From NCBI RefSeq assembly GCF_048898065.1, contig NZ_JBLWFI010000001.1, positions 806,001 through 870,000 on the forward strand: a stretch of 64,000 nt of DNA, written 5' to 3'. Every line of letters starts with the position of its first letter. Within the stretch, counting starts at the first letter, position 1. A program made the position numbers and the translations under genes. Source of the stretch: Tepidibacillus_B infernus (GTDB lineage Bacteria > Bacillota > Bacilli > Tepidibacillales > Tepidibacillaceae). Positions 25,236-35,117 of the stretch are shown here, one piece after another. The notes under the pieces are model-generated. The model saw nothing but the letters and a program-made list of their open reading frames with translations, made no database searches and was not told the DNA's origin.

Positions 25236-28200
25236 TTAAATTTCCAATATCTCTTGCAATTCTTCTTTAGTTAAGCTTGTAATCATTTGTTCACCAGTTT
25301 GAATCACTTTTTCAACTAGTTCTTTTTTCCGTTGCTGCAATTCGTAAATTTTCTCCTCGATTGTGCCACTGGTGATAAGGCGCATGACTTGGACGATTTT
25401 TTTTTGTCCCATCCGATGTGCTCGCCCTGTTGCTTGTTCTTCTACGGCAGGGTTCCACCATAAATCAAAGAGGATTACCGTGTCTGCGCCTGTCAGATTT
25501 AAGCCGGTTCCTCCCGCCTTTAATGAGATTAAGAAGATCTCCTTTTCCCCACGATTGAAATCATTAGCCATCAAAACTCGTTCTTTGCCTGGTGTTTGGC
25601 CATCAAGATAAAAATAGTCCAATCCCTTCTCCTGCAATCTTTGGCCAATGATTTGAAGCATGCTTGAAAACTGTGAAAAGATTAATAATCGATTCCCGTT
25701 TTCTAACGAGGTCTCTACTAATTCTATGAGCTGTTCTAACTTTCCTGATTCACCTGTATAGTTCTCCAAAAAAAGCCCTGGATGGTTGCAAATTTGTCTA
25801 AGTCTAGTAAGACCGGCCAAAATTTTGATTCGGTCTTTATTAAACCCACCCGATTGGATTGATGTTTTAGTTTCATTTCGAATTTTCTCCAAATAGCCGA
25901 GATATAACTCTTTTTGCTGTTTTGTTAGCTCAGATACTTGAACGGTTTCGATTTTATCAGGAAGTTCTTTTAGAACGTCTTTCTTTACACGTCTTAAAAT
26001 AAATGGTCGAACCATTTTTGAGATTTTCTCAGGCGCAATGGATTTAAAAGCCGATTTATTTGGGAAAAATCCCGGTAAAATGACTTGGAAAATAGCCCAC
26101 AACTCATCAATCGAGTTCTCAATCGGTGTTCCGCTAAGGGCAAAACGTTGACTTGCTTGAATCTCCTGTACGGCTTTAAAAATCTTCGTCGTTGGATTTT
26201 TCATCGCTTGTGCTTCATCTATGATAAAGACAGAAAATTGCTTTTTTTTGTATAGGTCAATATCTTGGCGCAACATAGGATAAGAGGTAATCCAAACATC
26301 GATTTCGTTTGAAAATTGAATAAGTTCTTTTCGTTCCTCTGGATTGCCGTCAATAATTCTTACTTTTAATTCAGGAGAAAACTTTTGAAATTCATTTTTC
26401 CAATTGTAGATGAGGGATGCAGGAGCAACGACCAACATAGGTTGAAGCTCTTTTTTCTCTTTTTTTTCTGATGTCATAAAAGTTATGGCCTGAATGGTTT
26501 TACCCAGTCCCATATCATCAGCGAGGATTCCTCCTAAGCGGTAATGAGACAATGTTTTCATCCATTGAAAGCCAAAATTCTGATAATCTCGTAACGATGC
26601 CTGTAATGATTGGGGTATATCGAAATCTAACTGATCAGGATTTTTAAAATTTTTAATGAAATGGCGAAAGGTTTTCCCGAATCGAATAGATGAATCTCGA
26701 CTACTGCTAACAATGTCATCAATCAGCATTCCTTTAAATAACGGTCGTTTGATCTCACCCTTTTGTAATTCTGATTTTCTAATGTCTAGCTCATCGATCA
26801 ATTGATGAATGGTTGCGAAATCGTCATCATCAATGGGAACAAATGTCCCATTATGAAGTCGATAATATCTCTTCTTTTCTATGACTGATTGAAGGATATT
26901 TTGGACATCTTGCTGGTCTATTCCACTAATATCAAAACGAACATCAAGCCAATCCCCGCTCGAATCAAGATCAATAGAAACAACAGGCTTTTGCTGTTCT
27001 GGAATCATTAATAAGCGAGCGGAACGGGTCAAGTAAATTTCCGCTTTTTCTTCAAGGAGAGGTAAGGTATGGTAGAGGAATTGATAGAGATCCTCCTCTC
27101 CTACAAGGTATAACTCTTTTCCATTATATTTCAATGGAGCGCCTTCCAAAATGCTCATGATTTCTTGTTCTTTGACAATATCACGAATCAGAATGGTCTC
27201 CTGATTCTCCGTAGTCTCTGTCGTTTCTAATAAAAATGGGTTGAGTATCCGATCCCCATATTGATATTCTAAGTTCACATTTAGGATATCCTGGTTATAA
27301 TCAATCCATATTTTCGTTTTAAGATCCGGTGCAAGAATTTGATCAGAAATGGTTTCGTCAATTGTCAAAGTGCCGATTTCTTCAAGTGCAGGTGTGACAT
27401 TGGATAAGAATGGTTCAATTTGATCTTTAGAGATAAGTAAAGAACTATCTCTCTTATTTTTCATGAGAGAAAAGAAATCTTTCATTAGTTTTTGTTGAAT
27501 AGCAGAAAGTTTATAAAATGTCCCTTTAAAATACAAATATCCATACGGTTCAAATAATATAGCTGATGTTATATCGTTTAGCTTTAATTCGAAATCCTCT
27601 TCCTTCCCCTTTTGTAACTCAAAGGAAAACGGTAACTCTTCTTCATTACAAACGTCAATGGTTGGAACCGAATGGGGTGGATATTCAAACCTTGTCTCTC
27701 GATCTTTTAATTTCAACAGCAGTTCGTCTACAACGATTGGGGGGATGATCATTTCTCGACTTTCAGTATACGAAGTATGTCTTTGATAGGGCGATGCATC
27801 TAGATACAATTGTTCATTTTTTGCAATGGCACGTAAAATTTTCAAAATCTCTTCATCTTCTTTAGAAAAAGCATGTTCAGCTGGTTCATAACTAAAATTT
27901 GCCGTAAATACATAGGATTCATGATCACTGGCTCTTAGGAAATCCTTTATATTTTTTACTACGTATGTTCGGTTTAGTCCCGTTTTCATCTCAATCGTCA
28001 GGTAATTTTCACTATAATAGGGATAATGAGATTTTGCTTTTAAGATATACTCCACCATAAGTTGATCTTTAGCAGAATTGGTATTTCGAATCTCAGTGTA
28101 TTGTCTTTGAGAAAAAGTCTCAATGAATCGTGTCGTTTGTTCATTGTCTCTTTTTCTAATCGGGTTCTCTTTTAAATGGACGTTTTCTATTTGTTCACGA

Positions 28201-28484
28201 TGTCTCACCATTTCTAGCAAAACAGCAACCTCATGCTTACACTGCCCAAATTGTTCATAAGCCAAGCAATCACAACTAGAGTCTATATAGTGATCATGCA
28301 GTTCTACCGTTACATAATAGGTATCATTACCAAGAACGTTCCCAACCCAACACTCATCTTTCGGTTCATAATATAAAGTTTTTACACGGCCTTGTTTAAA
28401 ATAGGTAAGTCCCCGTTCATATGCTGTATGATTGAACATCTGTTTAATGGTTTCTTTTGATAAAATTGAAGCTGTAGGTGTCAT
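25236..28484 (-). CDS. SWIM-SNF2 family DNA-dependent ATPase/helicase
   Basis: A 1082-residue protein. An N-terminal SWIM zinc finger (CDCLAYEQFGQCKHE, about residues 72-86) is followed by a long bacterial SNF2-associated region. The Swi2/Snf2 motor comprises motif I ILADDMGLGKTIQAI, motif II IIDEAQAMKN, motif III LSGTPIENS, and C-terminal motifs V/VI GGTGLNLTGADTVILFD and QATGRAHRMGQ. It remodels protein-DNA complexes; bacterial roles are poorly defined. It is a single gene with a weak ribosome binding site and no obvious partner. Confidence 0.92.
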   Translation of the reverse strand: MTPTASILSKETIKQMFNHTAYERGLTYFKQGRVKTLYYEPKDECWVGNVLGNDTYYVTVELHDHYIDSSCDCLAYEQFGQCKHEVAVLLEMVRHREQIENVHLKENPIRKRDNEQTTRFIETFSQRQYTEIRNTNSAKDQLMVEYILKAKSHYPYYSENYLTIEMKTGLNRTYVVKNIKDFLRASDHESYVFTANFSYEPAEHAFSKEDEEILKILRAIAKNEQLYLDASPYQRHTSYTESREMIIPPIVVDELLLKLKDRETRFEYPPHSVPTIDVCNEEELPFSFELQKGKEEDFELKLNDITSAILFEPYGYLYFKGTFYKLSAIQQKLMKDFFSLMKNKRDSSLLISKDQIEPFLSNVTPALEEIGTLTIDETISDQILAPDLKTKIWIDYNQDILNVNLEYQYGDRILNPFLLETTETTENQETILIRDIVKEQEIMSILEGAPLKYNGKELYLVGEEDLYQFLYHTLPLLEEKAEIYLTRSARLLMIPEQQKPVVSIDLDSSGDWLDVRFDISGIDQQDVQNILQSVIEKKRYYRLHNGTFVPIDDDDFATIHQLIDELDIRKSELQKGEIKRPLFKGMLIDDIVSSSRDSSIRFGKTFRHFIKNFKNPDQLDFDIPQSLQASLRDYQNFGFQWMKTLSHYRLGGILADDMGLGKTIQAITFMTSEKKEKKELQPMLVVAPASLIYNWKNEFQKFSPELKVRIIDGNPEERKELIQFSNEIDVWITSYPMLRQDIDLYKKKQFSVFIIDEAQAMKNPTTKIFKAVQEIQASQRFALSGTPIENSIDELWAIFQVILPGFFPNKSAFKSIAPEKISKMVRPFILRRVKKDVLKELPDKIETVQVSELTKQQKELYLGYLEKIRNETKTSIQSGGFNKDRIKILAGLTRLRQICNHPGLFLENYTGESGKLEQLIELVETSLENGNRLLIFSQFSSMLQIIGQRLQEKGLDYFYLDGQTPGKERVLMANDFNRGEKEIFLISLKAGGTGLNLTGADTVILFDLWWNPAVEEQATGRAHRMGQKKIVQVMRLITSGTIEEKIYELQQRKKELVEKVIQTGEQMITSLTKEELQEILEI

Positions 28485-28587
28485 TTGGCATCACTTTTCC
28501 CTTTGATTTATCACAATATAACCAATATCCAATATACAATGATTTCTTCTTTTCAAAAAAGGTTAAAAAAAGATTAACTTTTATATA

Positions 28588-29307
28588 TTATTCATCAAGA
28601 TCCACATTGTGGTATACTTGTTGAACATCTTCTATATCTTCCAATGCATCAATCAATTTTTCAAATTGTGCTTGTGCTTCTTCTGAAAGTGTTAGTTCAT
28701 TTTGTGCAAGCATGGTTATTTCTGCAACTGTAAAATCAGTTATACCTACTTTCTTAAATGCTTCTTGAATTGCATGGAACTGGTCAGGTTCCGCATAAAT
28801 GATCACTGCTTCATCTTCTTCTAAAATGTCACGTACATCTACATCTGCTTCCATTAATATTTCAAGTACTTCATCTGCTGTTTTACCTTCAATACCAATG
28901 ACAGCTGTTTCATCAAATATATATGATACAGATCCACTTACTCCCATGTTGCCACCATTTTTATTAAATGCAGCACGCACTTCTGCTGCAGTACGGTTCA
29001 CATTATTTGTAAGTGCATCTACGATTATCATTGATCCATTTGGTCCAAAGCCTTCATAACGAAGTTCGTCGTAGCTTTCATCTGAGCCACCTTTTGCTTT
29101 TTCAATGGCACGGTCAATAATCGTTTTTGGAACATTGTATGTTTTTGCACGCTCGATTACGACTCTTAATGCCTGGTTTAATTCTGGATCTGGTTCCCCT
29201 TGTTTTGCTGCGACATAAATTTCGCGTCCAAACTTTGCATATATACGACTCGTATTTGTATCTTTTGACGCTTTTTTGTCTTTAATATTGTTCCACTTAC
29301 GACCCAT
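28588..29307 (-). CDS. YebC/TACO1 family protein (YeeN type)
   Basis: A 239-residue protein starting MGRKWNNIKDKKA, the YeeN-subfamily start. Conserved parts are KFGREIYVAAKQG, NVPKTIIDRAIEKAKG and YEGFGPNGSMIIVDALTNNVNRT. Family members act as transcription regulators or help ribosomes through proline-rich stretches. ATG 29307 is preferred to the GTG at 29316 because the latter overlaps the purine tract. Length equals the family norm. Confidence 0.93.
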   Translation of the reverse strand: MGRKWNNIKDKKASKDTNTSRIYAKFGREIYVAAKQGEPDPELNQALRVVIERAKTYNVPKTIIDRAIEKAKGGSDESYDELRYEGFGPNGSMIIVDALTNNVNRTAAEVRAAFNKNGGNMGVSGSVSYIFDETAVIGIEGKTADEVLEILMEADVDVRDILEEDEAVIIYAEPDQFHAIQEAFKKVGITDFTVAEITMLAQNELTLSEEAQAQFEKLIDALEDIEDVQQVYHNVDLDE

Positions 29308-29560
29308 CATGTTCACTCACTTTCAATTTAAATCTACACAAAAATATTAATATGATATAGCTGCTTCTTCAATATGAAGATGCAGCATTTCACTAGATTA
29401 TATTATACATTAATTGCATAATTTGTACGAGTTTATTAACCAAAAATACTGACGGTAATTTAATTATAGGTCTCAAAAAAAGCAACGTGTGAAGATTACA
29501 CGTTGCCCATTAAATAATTATAGTATATTTTATTGATAACTACTGTGTTCTTTCTTAGGA

Positions 29561-30274
29561 TCATACGATTGTTCCGCCATTGATATGGATTACTTGACCA
29601 GATACATAATTTAAATCGTCAGATGCCAAATAAACATATGCTGGAGCTAATTCGAATGGTTGCCCTGCTCTTTTGATTGGTGTATTGATACCAAACATCT
29701 CAACATCAGCTCCTTTTGTCGCTGAATAGTCGATTAATTGTTTATGACCTTCATACGCTGTAATAGAAACAGTATTAATAATTGTGCTACCTTGTTGAAG
29801 GTAAGGTAGTACAGCTTTAACCATATAAAAATTGGCAAAAACATTCGTTTGAAAGGTGTGAATCAGTTGGTCTGACGTAATATTAAGAATGCTTTTTTGA
29901 GGATATTGTACTGCCTGATTATTGACTAGGATGTCTACTTTTTTAAATGTTTGGATCGTTATATGTACAACAGTCTGAGAAAAGCTCTCATTACGCAAAT
30001 CACCGGGAATAGCCAAACAATTTCTTCCATGTTGCTTAATTTTTTCTGTTGTTTCAGTAGCATCCTGATGTTCATTATGATAGACAATGACAACATCTGC
30101 TCCCTCCTTAGCGAATGCAATTGCTACCGCCCTACCGATACCACTATCACCACCAGTTATAATTGCAACTTTATTCTTTAATTTTCCACTTCCAACATAG
30201 TTAGGATTTTCGAAGATTGGTTTTGGTTCCATTAAATATTCAAAAGTACATTTGTAACTTTTTCGTATCTTCAA
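29561..30274 (-). pseudogene. Short-chain dehydrogenase with an internal in-frame deletion
   Basis: A YhxC/YdaD-like SDR of 237 residues; relatives are about 285-290. The NAD(P) site GGDSGIGRAVA and the active-site YSATKGA (Tyr and Lys) are present. Directly after SATKGA the protein jumps to FGINTPIKRAGQPFELAPAYVYLASDD, so about 40 residues including the substrate loop are missing. The NNAG-type motif is also altered (NNQAVQ). It starts with TTG at 30274 or ATG at 30232. The frame is open, but an active enzyme is doubtful. Confidence 0.75.
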
Positions 30275-30430
30275 GTCCCTTCTCAGTTAAAGGGCGAATT
30301 AAATCCTCTTTTGGGAAGCTATTCCTTTTTTGATGAGAAGGATTCAAGTATATGATGTCGAATTTCTTAATTTAGTTGATCATGTTGAACTATCGTTTTA
30401 AGTTAATTTACAAAGGAAGGAAGAGCCTCT

Positions 30431-31900
30431 ATGATAAATCAAAAATTAGAAAAACTAAAGAATGATTGGCTTATTGAAATCACTATCCGAGAAATACAAG
30501 AGAAGCTAGAAAAAAATGAACTAACTTCTCAAGATTTGGTTCTCATGTACCTTTCTCGAATTGCTGAATACGATCAATCTGGCTCCAAAATCAACTCCAT
30601 AATCGAAGTAAATCCAGAAGCTCTTCAGATAGCAGCCTTATTAGATTTCGAAAGAAAAGAAAAAGGCAGTCGTGGACCACTTCATGGAATTCCTGTTGTC
30701 ATCAAGGATAATATCAATACGGCGGACAAAATGCACACCAGTGCAGGTTCATTAGCTTTAGCTAATTCTTATGCAACTGAAGATGCCTTTCTTGTGCGAA
30801 AACTTCGTGAAGCTGGGGCGATCATTTTAGGTAAAACAAACCTAACTGAATGGGCGAATTTCATGGCCGAAAATATGCCTACAGGATATAGTTCTAGAGG
30901 TGGCCAAGTAATGAATCCTTATGGTCCAGGCAAATTTATCGTTGGTGGGTCAAGTTCTGGTTCAGCAGCAGCTGTTGCAGCTAATTTTGCAGTGGTTTCA
31001 GTTGGTACTGAAACTTCTGGTTCTATTCTAAGTCCTGCTAGTCAAAACTCTTTAGTTGGTATCAAACCTACTGTTGGGCTTATTAGTCGTTCGGGGATTA
31101 TTCCTATTTCACACACACAAGACACATCAGGGCCTATAGCTAGAACCGTGGAGGATGCAGTAATTCTATTAAATGTTCTTCAGGGTGTTGATCAAAACGA
31201 TCCCATCACACTAAGTTCTGAACTACAAAAAATCGACTTTACCCAATTTTTAAAAGTAAACGGATTAAAAGGAAAAAGAATCGGAATCGCACGTGAGGTT
31301 TATTTTGACTACTTAAACGAATCGCAGTTAGAAGTGATGAATACGGCTATTCACCAATTAGCCAGTTTAGGTGCGGAAGTAATTGAGAACGTAACGATTC
31401 CTTCTACAAAAGAAAATTGGGATTATAACGTTTTAATATATGAATTTAAATCAGATCTCAATGCTTATTTAAAAATGCTAAATCCTTCACTAGGTATTCG
31501 TACCTTAGCTGATATTATTCGCTTCAATGAGCAAACAGGAGAATCCGCACTCAAATATGGGCAAAAAATCTTCATTGATTCAGAGAAGACAAGCGGAAAT
31601 TTGACAGAGCCAACTTATTTGAATAGTTTGGAAAGGGATCAGTATTTATCCAAAGAAAAAGGTATTGATGCAGTCATGAAAGAGCATGATTTAGATGCAA
31701 TCGTATTTCCGAATAACTTTGGCGCAAGCATCCCTGCAAAGGCTGGGTATCCTTCTATTACTGTTCCAGCAGGCTACACACAAGAAGGTGAACCGGTTGG
31801 AATAACATTTACTGCAAAAGCTTACAGTGAACCAACATTAATTGAAATTGCTTATTCATATGAACAAGCAACAAAACACAGAAAACCGCCAAATTTATAA
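30431..31900 (+). CDS. Amidase signature family enzyme
   Basis: A 489-residue amidase hydrolysing amide bonds with a Ser-cisSer-Lys triad: the lysine is in GIPVVIKDNI (about residue 92) and the serines are in GGSSSGSAAAVAAN and TETSGSILSPAS. It is closest in layout to peptide amidase / enantioselective amidase types rather than GatA, since no gatB or gatC is adjacent. The natural substrate is unknown. AAGGAAGGAAGAG precedes the ATG. It is monocistronic and closed by a terminator. Confidence 0.88.
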   Translation: MINQKLEKLKNDWLIEITIREIQEKLEKNELTSQDLVLMYLSRIAEYDQSGSKINSIIEVNPEALQIAALLDFERKEKGSRGPLHGIPVVIKDNINTADKMHTSAGSLALANSYATEDAFLVRKLREAGAIILGKTNLTEWANFMAENMPTGYSSRGGQVMNPYGPGKFIVGGSSSGSAAAVAANFAVVSVGTETSGSILSPASQNSLVGIKPTVGLISRSGIIPISHTQDTSGPIARTVEDAVILLNVLQGVDQNDPITLSSELQKIDFTQFLKVNGLKGKRIGIAREVYFDYLNESQLEVMNTAIHQLASLGAEVIENVTIPSTKENWDYNVLIYEFKSDLNAYLKMLNPSLGIRTLADIIRFNEQTGESALKYGQKIFIDSEKTSGNLTEPTYLNSLERDQYLSKEKGIDAVMKEHDLDAIVFPNNFGASIPAKAGYPSITVPAGYTQEGEPVGITFTAKAYSEPTLIEIAYSYEQATKHRKPPNL

Positions 31901-31933
31901 TATTTACGGAACATTTTCATACCTACAATATAC

Positions 31934-31960
31934 AAAAGGCTGCATAAATGCGGCCTTTTT
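31934..31960 (+). terminator. Terminator after the amidase gene
   Basis: AAAAGGCTGCAT and ATGCGGCCTTTTT (one G-U pair) with a 2-3 nt loop. Confidence 0.78.
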
Positions 31961-31970
31961 AATCATCCAC

Positions 31971-32603
31971 TCATCCTATTTCGGTTATCACAGGAATCGA
32001 TGCAAACTTGTCAAATTCCCTCATTTTGATTTTTAGTTCTTTTGTCGTTTGATAAGGGTCTTCAGATGACATAATCGTTGACATGACTGCAATATGATCG
32101 ATTCCTCTTATAAGTAATTGTTCAATATTGTGTAAATGAATTCCTCCTATGGCTACAATAGGAATATTTATTTCTTGTTTTAGATTTTTAATAAAGGATA
32201 TCCCCCTTGGTTTAAGCCCTTTCTTGCTATCTGTCTCAAAAATATGCCCTGCAAGAAGATAATTCACTTTTTTCTCAATTTTTTTCGCTTCTTGCAAATG
32301 GTGAATTGAAACGCCTATGACACCAGCAAAGTCGATTTCTGTTTTTATAAAGTTTTCATAACTTGTATGAAAGCCATCTGCTTGCACTTCTTTTGCAACT
32401 TCTAAATGATGGTTAATCACCAATTTTACCTGATTACTCTTTGTGATTTCTCTTATTTTTAATGCCAAGGGGAATAATTCTTTATTGGATAGATCTTTTT
32501 CTCGCAAAATAATGACATCGATACCACCATATATTGCTTTCTCGATGACATCTATGAAACTTCCTTTTTTTACAATTTTTCGATTCGTAATTAGATATAA
32601 CAT
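31971..32603 (-). CDS. tenI: Thiazole tautomerase TenI (ThiE-like)
   Basis: A 210-residue TIM barrel of the thiamine phosphate synthase family. TenI rather than ThiE is favoured by the segment AGHIFETDSKKGLKPRGI, close to B. subtilis TenI with its catalytic His in GH. ThiE hallmarks in the HMP-PP site (GxHLGQxD) are replaced by GFHTSYEN. TenI aromatises the thiazole tautomer made by ThiG. It ends the thiSGH-tenI operon, 7 bp after thiH. Confidence 0.82.
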   Translation of the reverse strand: MLYLITNRKIVKKGSFIDVIEKAIYGGIDVIILREKDLSNKELFPLALKIREITKSNQVKLVINHHLEVAKEVQADGFHTSYENFIKTEIDFAGVIGVSIHHLQEAKKIEKKVNYLLAGHIFETDSKKGLKPRGISFIKNLKQEINIPIVAIGGIHLHNIEQLLIRGIDHIAVMSTIMSSEDPYQTTKELKIKMREFDKFASIPVITEIG

Positions 32604-32609
32604 TATTCC

Positions 32610-33716
32610 TCATATCCTTACCCAATCTTTAAAAATCGGTTGATACCCTTTTTTGAAAATCGCTGTTCTGATTTGTTCCACACTTCGTTGATCATCGATC
32701 TCGAATTGCCCATCACCAGCATCTTCTATTGAATGTCCTCCTACTTCCGTTGATGAAGCAGCAGACATTCTTGTTACTCCTAAAGGAATCAAATTCTCAC
32801 GAAATCCTTGGCGTTCTCTTGTTGAAATAGTCATACCTACACGAGGTAAAAAGATACGTAACGCTAACATAAATTGCACCAAATTCTGATCAGTTACTTC
32901 GTATATATCTTCAAAAACCCCTACATGGGGACGAATCCGTGGGAAAGATACACTGAGTTCTACATCAGGGTAATTATTTTGTAAGTAATTCGCATGAAGG
33001 CCAGTTACGAAGGCTTCACTTCGCCATTCACCTAAACCTAATAATGCTCCTATATTTACATTGCGCATTTTAGCAATACATCCCCGCTCTGGGGCATCAA
33101 GTCGGAAATGGTAGTTACGTTTACGACCTGCAAGGTGAACTTTTCGATAAATTTCCTCATTATATACTTCTTGATATACGGTAAGGCTATCTACCCCAAC
33201 TTCAATCAATTGTTGATATTCTTCTATGGTCAATGGGAAAATCTCGATTCCAATCGAATCAAAATATTTTTTTAAGATGTGAACGGCATCAATCAGGTAA
33301 GAGAGTGGAGTATCTTTTTTCGATTCTCCTGTTAAAATTAAGAGATGTTTAAACCCCATACTAGCAATCGTTTTTGCTTCTTTTTCAATCTCATTTGCTG
33401 TTAATTGTTTTCTTTTGATTTGGTTATCAATACTAAAACTACAATAAGTACATTTATTCGTACAATAGTTAGAAAGATACATAGGAGTATACAATAAAAC
33501 GGTTTTCCCAAAATGTTGAAGAGACAAGGTATGAGCTCTTTGCGCCATTAATTCCAAATGGTTCTCCGCTTTTGGAGATAATAATGCAAGAAATTCAATT
33601 TTATTGATTGGACGATCCTTGTGAATGATTTGTAAAATGTCTGAGTCGGTTAATTCTTCATAAAACTGTTCATAGTTAAAATTCTTATACTGGGAATATA
33701 CATCAAAAAAACCCAC
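32610..33716 (-). CDS. thiH: 2-iminoacetate synthase ThiH
   Basis: A 368-residue radical SAM tyrosine lyase giving dehydroglycine for thiazole synthesis. The cluster motif is YCTNKCTYCSF (about residues 84-94). GGHSIEDAGDGQFEIDDQRS near the C-terminus is typical. ThiH is the anaerobic replacement for the oxygen-dependent glycine oxidase ThiO of B. subtilis. It lies 1 bp after thiG, so the genes are translationally linked. Confidence 0.95.
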   Translation of the reverse strand: MGFFDVYSQYKNFNYEQFYEELTDSDILQIIHKDRPINKIEFLALLSPKAENHLELMAQRAHTLSLQHFGKTVLLYTPMYLSNYCTNKCTYCSFSIDNQIKRKQLTANEIEKEAKTIASMGFKHLLILTGESKKDTPLSYLIDAVHILKKYFDSIGIEIFPLTIEEYQQLIEVGVDSLTVYQEVYNEEIYRKVHLAGRKRNYHFRLDAPERGCIAKMRNVNIGALLGLGEWRSEAFVTGLHANYLQNNYPDVELSVSFPRIRPHVGVFEDIYEVTDQNLVQFMLALRIFLPRVGMTISTRERQGFRENLIPLGVTRMSAASSTEVGGHSIEDAGDGQFEIDDQRSVEQIRTAIFKKGYQPIFKDWVRI

Positions 33717-33717
33717 A

Positions 33718-34494
33718 TTAATTCACCTCTTCATATAAAAATCCTGTCAAAGGTGATGAAGGCTGAGCAAGTTGATGTTGTTCAACAAGTTTCGCATGGT
33801 AAGCGAGATACCCTGCTTTTACTGCTAAGGAAAAAGCCTTTGCCATCTGGATAGGATTTTCTGCTGTAGCAATAGCTGTATTGACTAATACTGCCGCTGC
33901 TCCCATTTCCATCGCTTCTGCTGCTTCTGATGGTTTTCCAATTCCCGCATCAACAATCACAGGAAGATCAACCTCGTTAATTATGATTTGTACTAACTCT
34001 TTTGTTTTTAATCCCCGGTTTGTACCAATGGGAGCGCCTAAAGGCATAACCGCAGCAGCACCAGCTTCAACTAATCTTTTCGCAGCCATTAAATCGGGAC
34101 TCATATAAGGAAGCACAACAAAGCCTTCTTTAGCTAAGATCTCGGTTGCTTTAATCGTTTCTGCATTATCTGGTAAAAGATATTTATTATCCGAAATCAC
34201 TTCAATTTTGATCCAGTTCCCTAATCCCATTGCTTTAGCAAGTCTTGCTATTCTCACTGCCTCTTCTGCATTTCTGGCTCCAGAAGTATTTGGTAGTAAA
34301 ATACAGTCCTTTGGTATATATTCTAGAATATTCTCTTCTTTTGAATCTAAGTTTACACGTCGAATCGCCATGGTAATCACTTGTGATTTCGAAGCTTGAA
34401 TCACGTCTGGTAGAATTTGATGATTAGGAAATTTCCCAGTACCAATGAATAGGCGACTTTTTAATTCAACTCCACCAATACTTAAATTTTTCAT
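33718..34494 (-). CDS. thiG: Thiazole synthase ThiG
   Basis: A 258-residue TIM barrel that joins deoxyxylulose 5-phosphate, dehydroglycine and ThiS-thiocarboxylate. The Schiff-base lysine is in NWIKIEVI (about residue 96). Phosphate-binding loops VDAGIGKPSEAAEAMEMGA and MPLGAPIGTNRG are intact. GAGGAGAG precedes the ATG; the gene follows thiS by 39 bp under a TPP riboswitch. Confidence 0.96.
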   Translation of the reverse strand: MKNLSIGGVELKSRLFIGTGKFPNHQILPDVIQASKSQVITMAIRRVNLDSKEENILEYIPKDCILLPNTSGARNAEEAVRIARLAKAMGLGNWIKIEVISDNKYLLPDNAETIKATEILAKEGFVVLPYMSPDLMAAKRLVEAGAAAVMPLGAPIGTNRGLKTKELVQIIINEVDLPVIVDAGIGKPSEAAEAMEMGAAAVLVNTAIATAENPIQMAKAFSLAVKAGYLAYHAKLVEQHQLAQPSSPLTGFLYEEVN

Positions 34495-34533
34495 TTCTAA
34501 ACTCCTCTCCTACTTTTTTTTTGGACTTTGTAA

Positions 34534-34728
34534 TCAACCGCCACCAACAACACTAACAATTTCTACTTTATCTGTTTCTTGAAGGATTCTTATATCATAA
34601 TGATCTTTGGGGATAATTTCAAAATTGATTTCTACGACTACAAGTGTTTGGTTTAGTTTAAGTTCATTTAACAACTCAGCCACCGTTTTTCCTGCAAATC
34701 CTGTGATTTCTTTACCATTAACAACCAA
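34534..34728 (-). CDS. thiS: Sulfur carrier protein ThiS
   Basis: A 64-residue ubiquitin-like protein ending in the required Gly-Gly (VVGGG), which is adenylated and thiocarboxylated as sulfur donor for thiazole. The start is TTG at 34728, 7 nt after GGGAGG. First gene of the operon. No thiF is present in the operon to activate it, so another adenylyltransferase must serve. Confidence 0.92.
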   Translation of the reverse strand: MVVNGKEITGFAGKTVAELLNELKLNQTLVVVEINFEIIPKDHYDIRILQETDKVEIVSVVGGG

Positions 34729-34810
34729 ATTACCGCCTCCCTATGCCTAAATTTTATTAAGATGAAAAAGTGCTATTTGGGAAATAAGAACAAGGCTATA
34801 AAAAAGCCAA

Positions 34811-34834
34811 AAACCGCCCAATAATGAGCGGTTT
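34811..34834 (-). terminator. Attenuator terminator of the TPP riboswitch
   Basis: Minus-strand AAACCGC and GCGGTTT around a 10-nt loop followed by a T-run lie between the aptamer and thiS, so ligand binding would favour premature termination. Confidence 0.72.
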
Positions 34835-34860
34835 AACTACGTTAAATTTAAACTTATGTT

Positions 34861-34945
34861 TTCCCTCCGCTGGCATTACCCAGATCAGGTTATTGGTCGA
34901 TAGCGAATGATAGCTATCCTCTCAGCCTGTTTTCACAAGCTCCCA
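34861..34945 (-). promoter_or_regulatory. TPP riboswitch (THI box)
   Basis: Minus-strand aptamer with the diagnostic blocks GGGAGC, CTGAGAGG, ACCTGATCTGGGTAATGCC and AGCGGAGGGA in order. It precedes thiS-thiG-thiH-tenI and gives thiamine pyrophosphate feedback. Confidence 0.97.
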
Positions 34946-35117
34946 TAACATATTAATTTTTTCATATATAAAAGTATCACAGTCAGATTTTATTAGCAAT
35001 ATTTTTTAGTTCTTCACTATTTCTTAAAATATTTTCAAACTCCTATTGTTTAACGTGGAAGCTAAATAATAAAATGGATGTAAAGAATTCAACTCAGAAT
35101 TTTATAAGGAGCCAATT

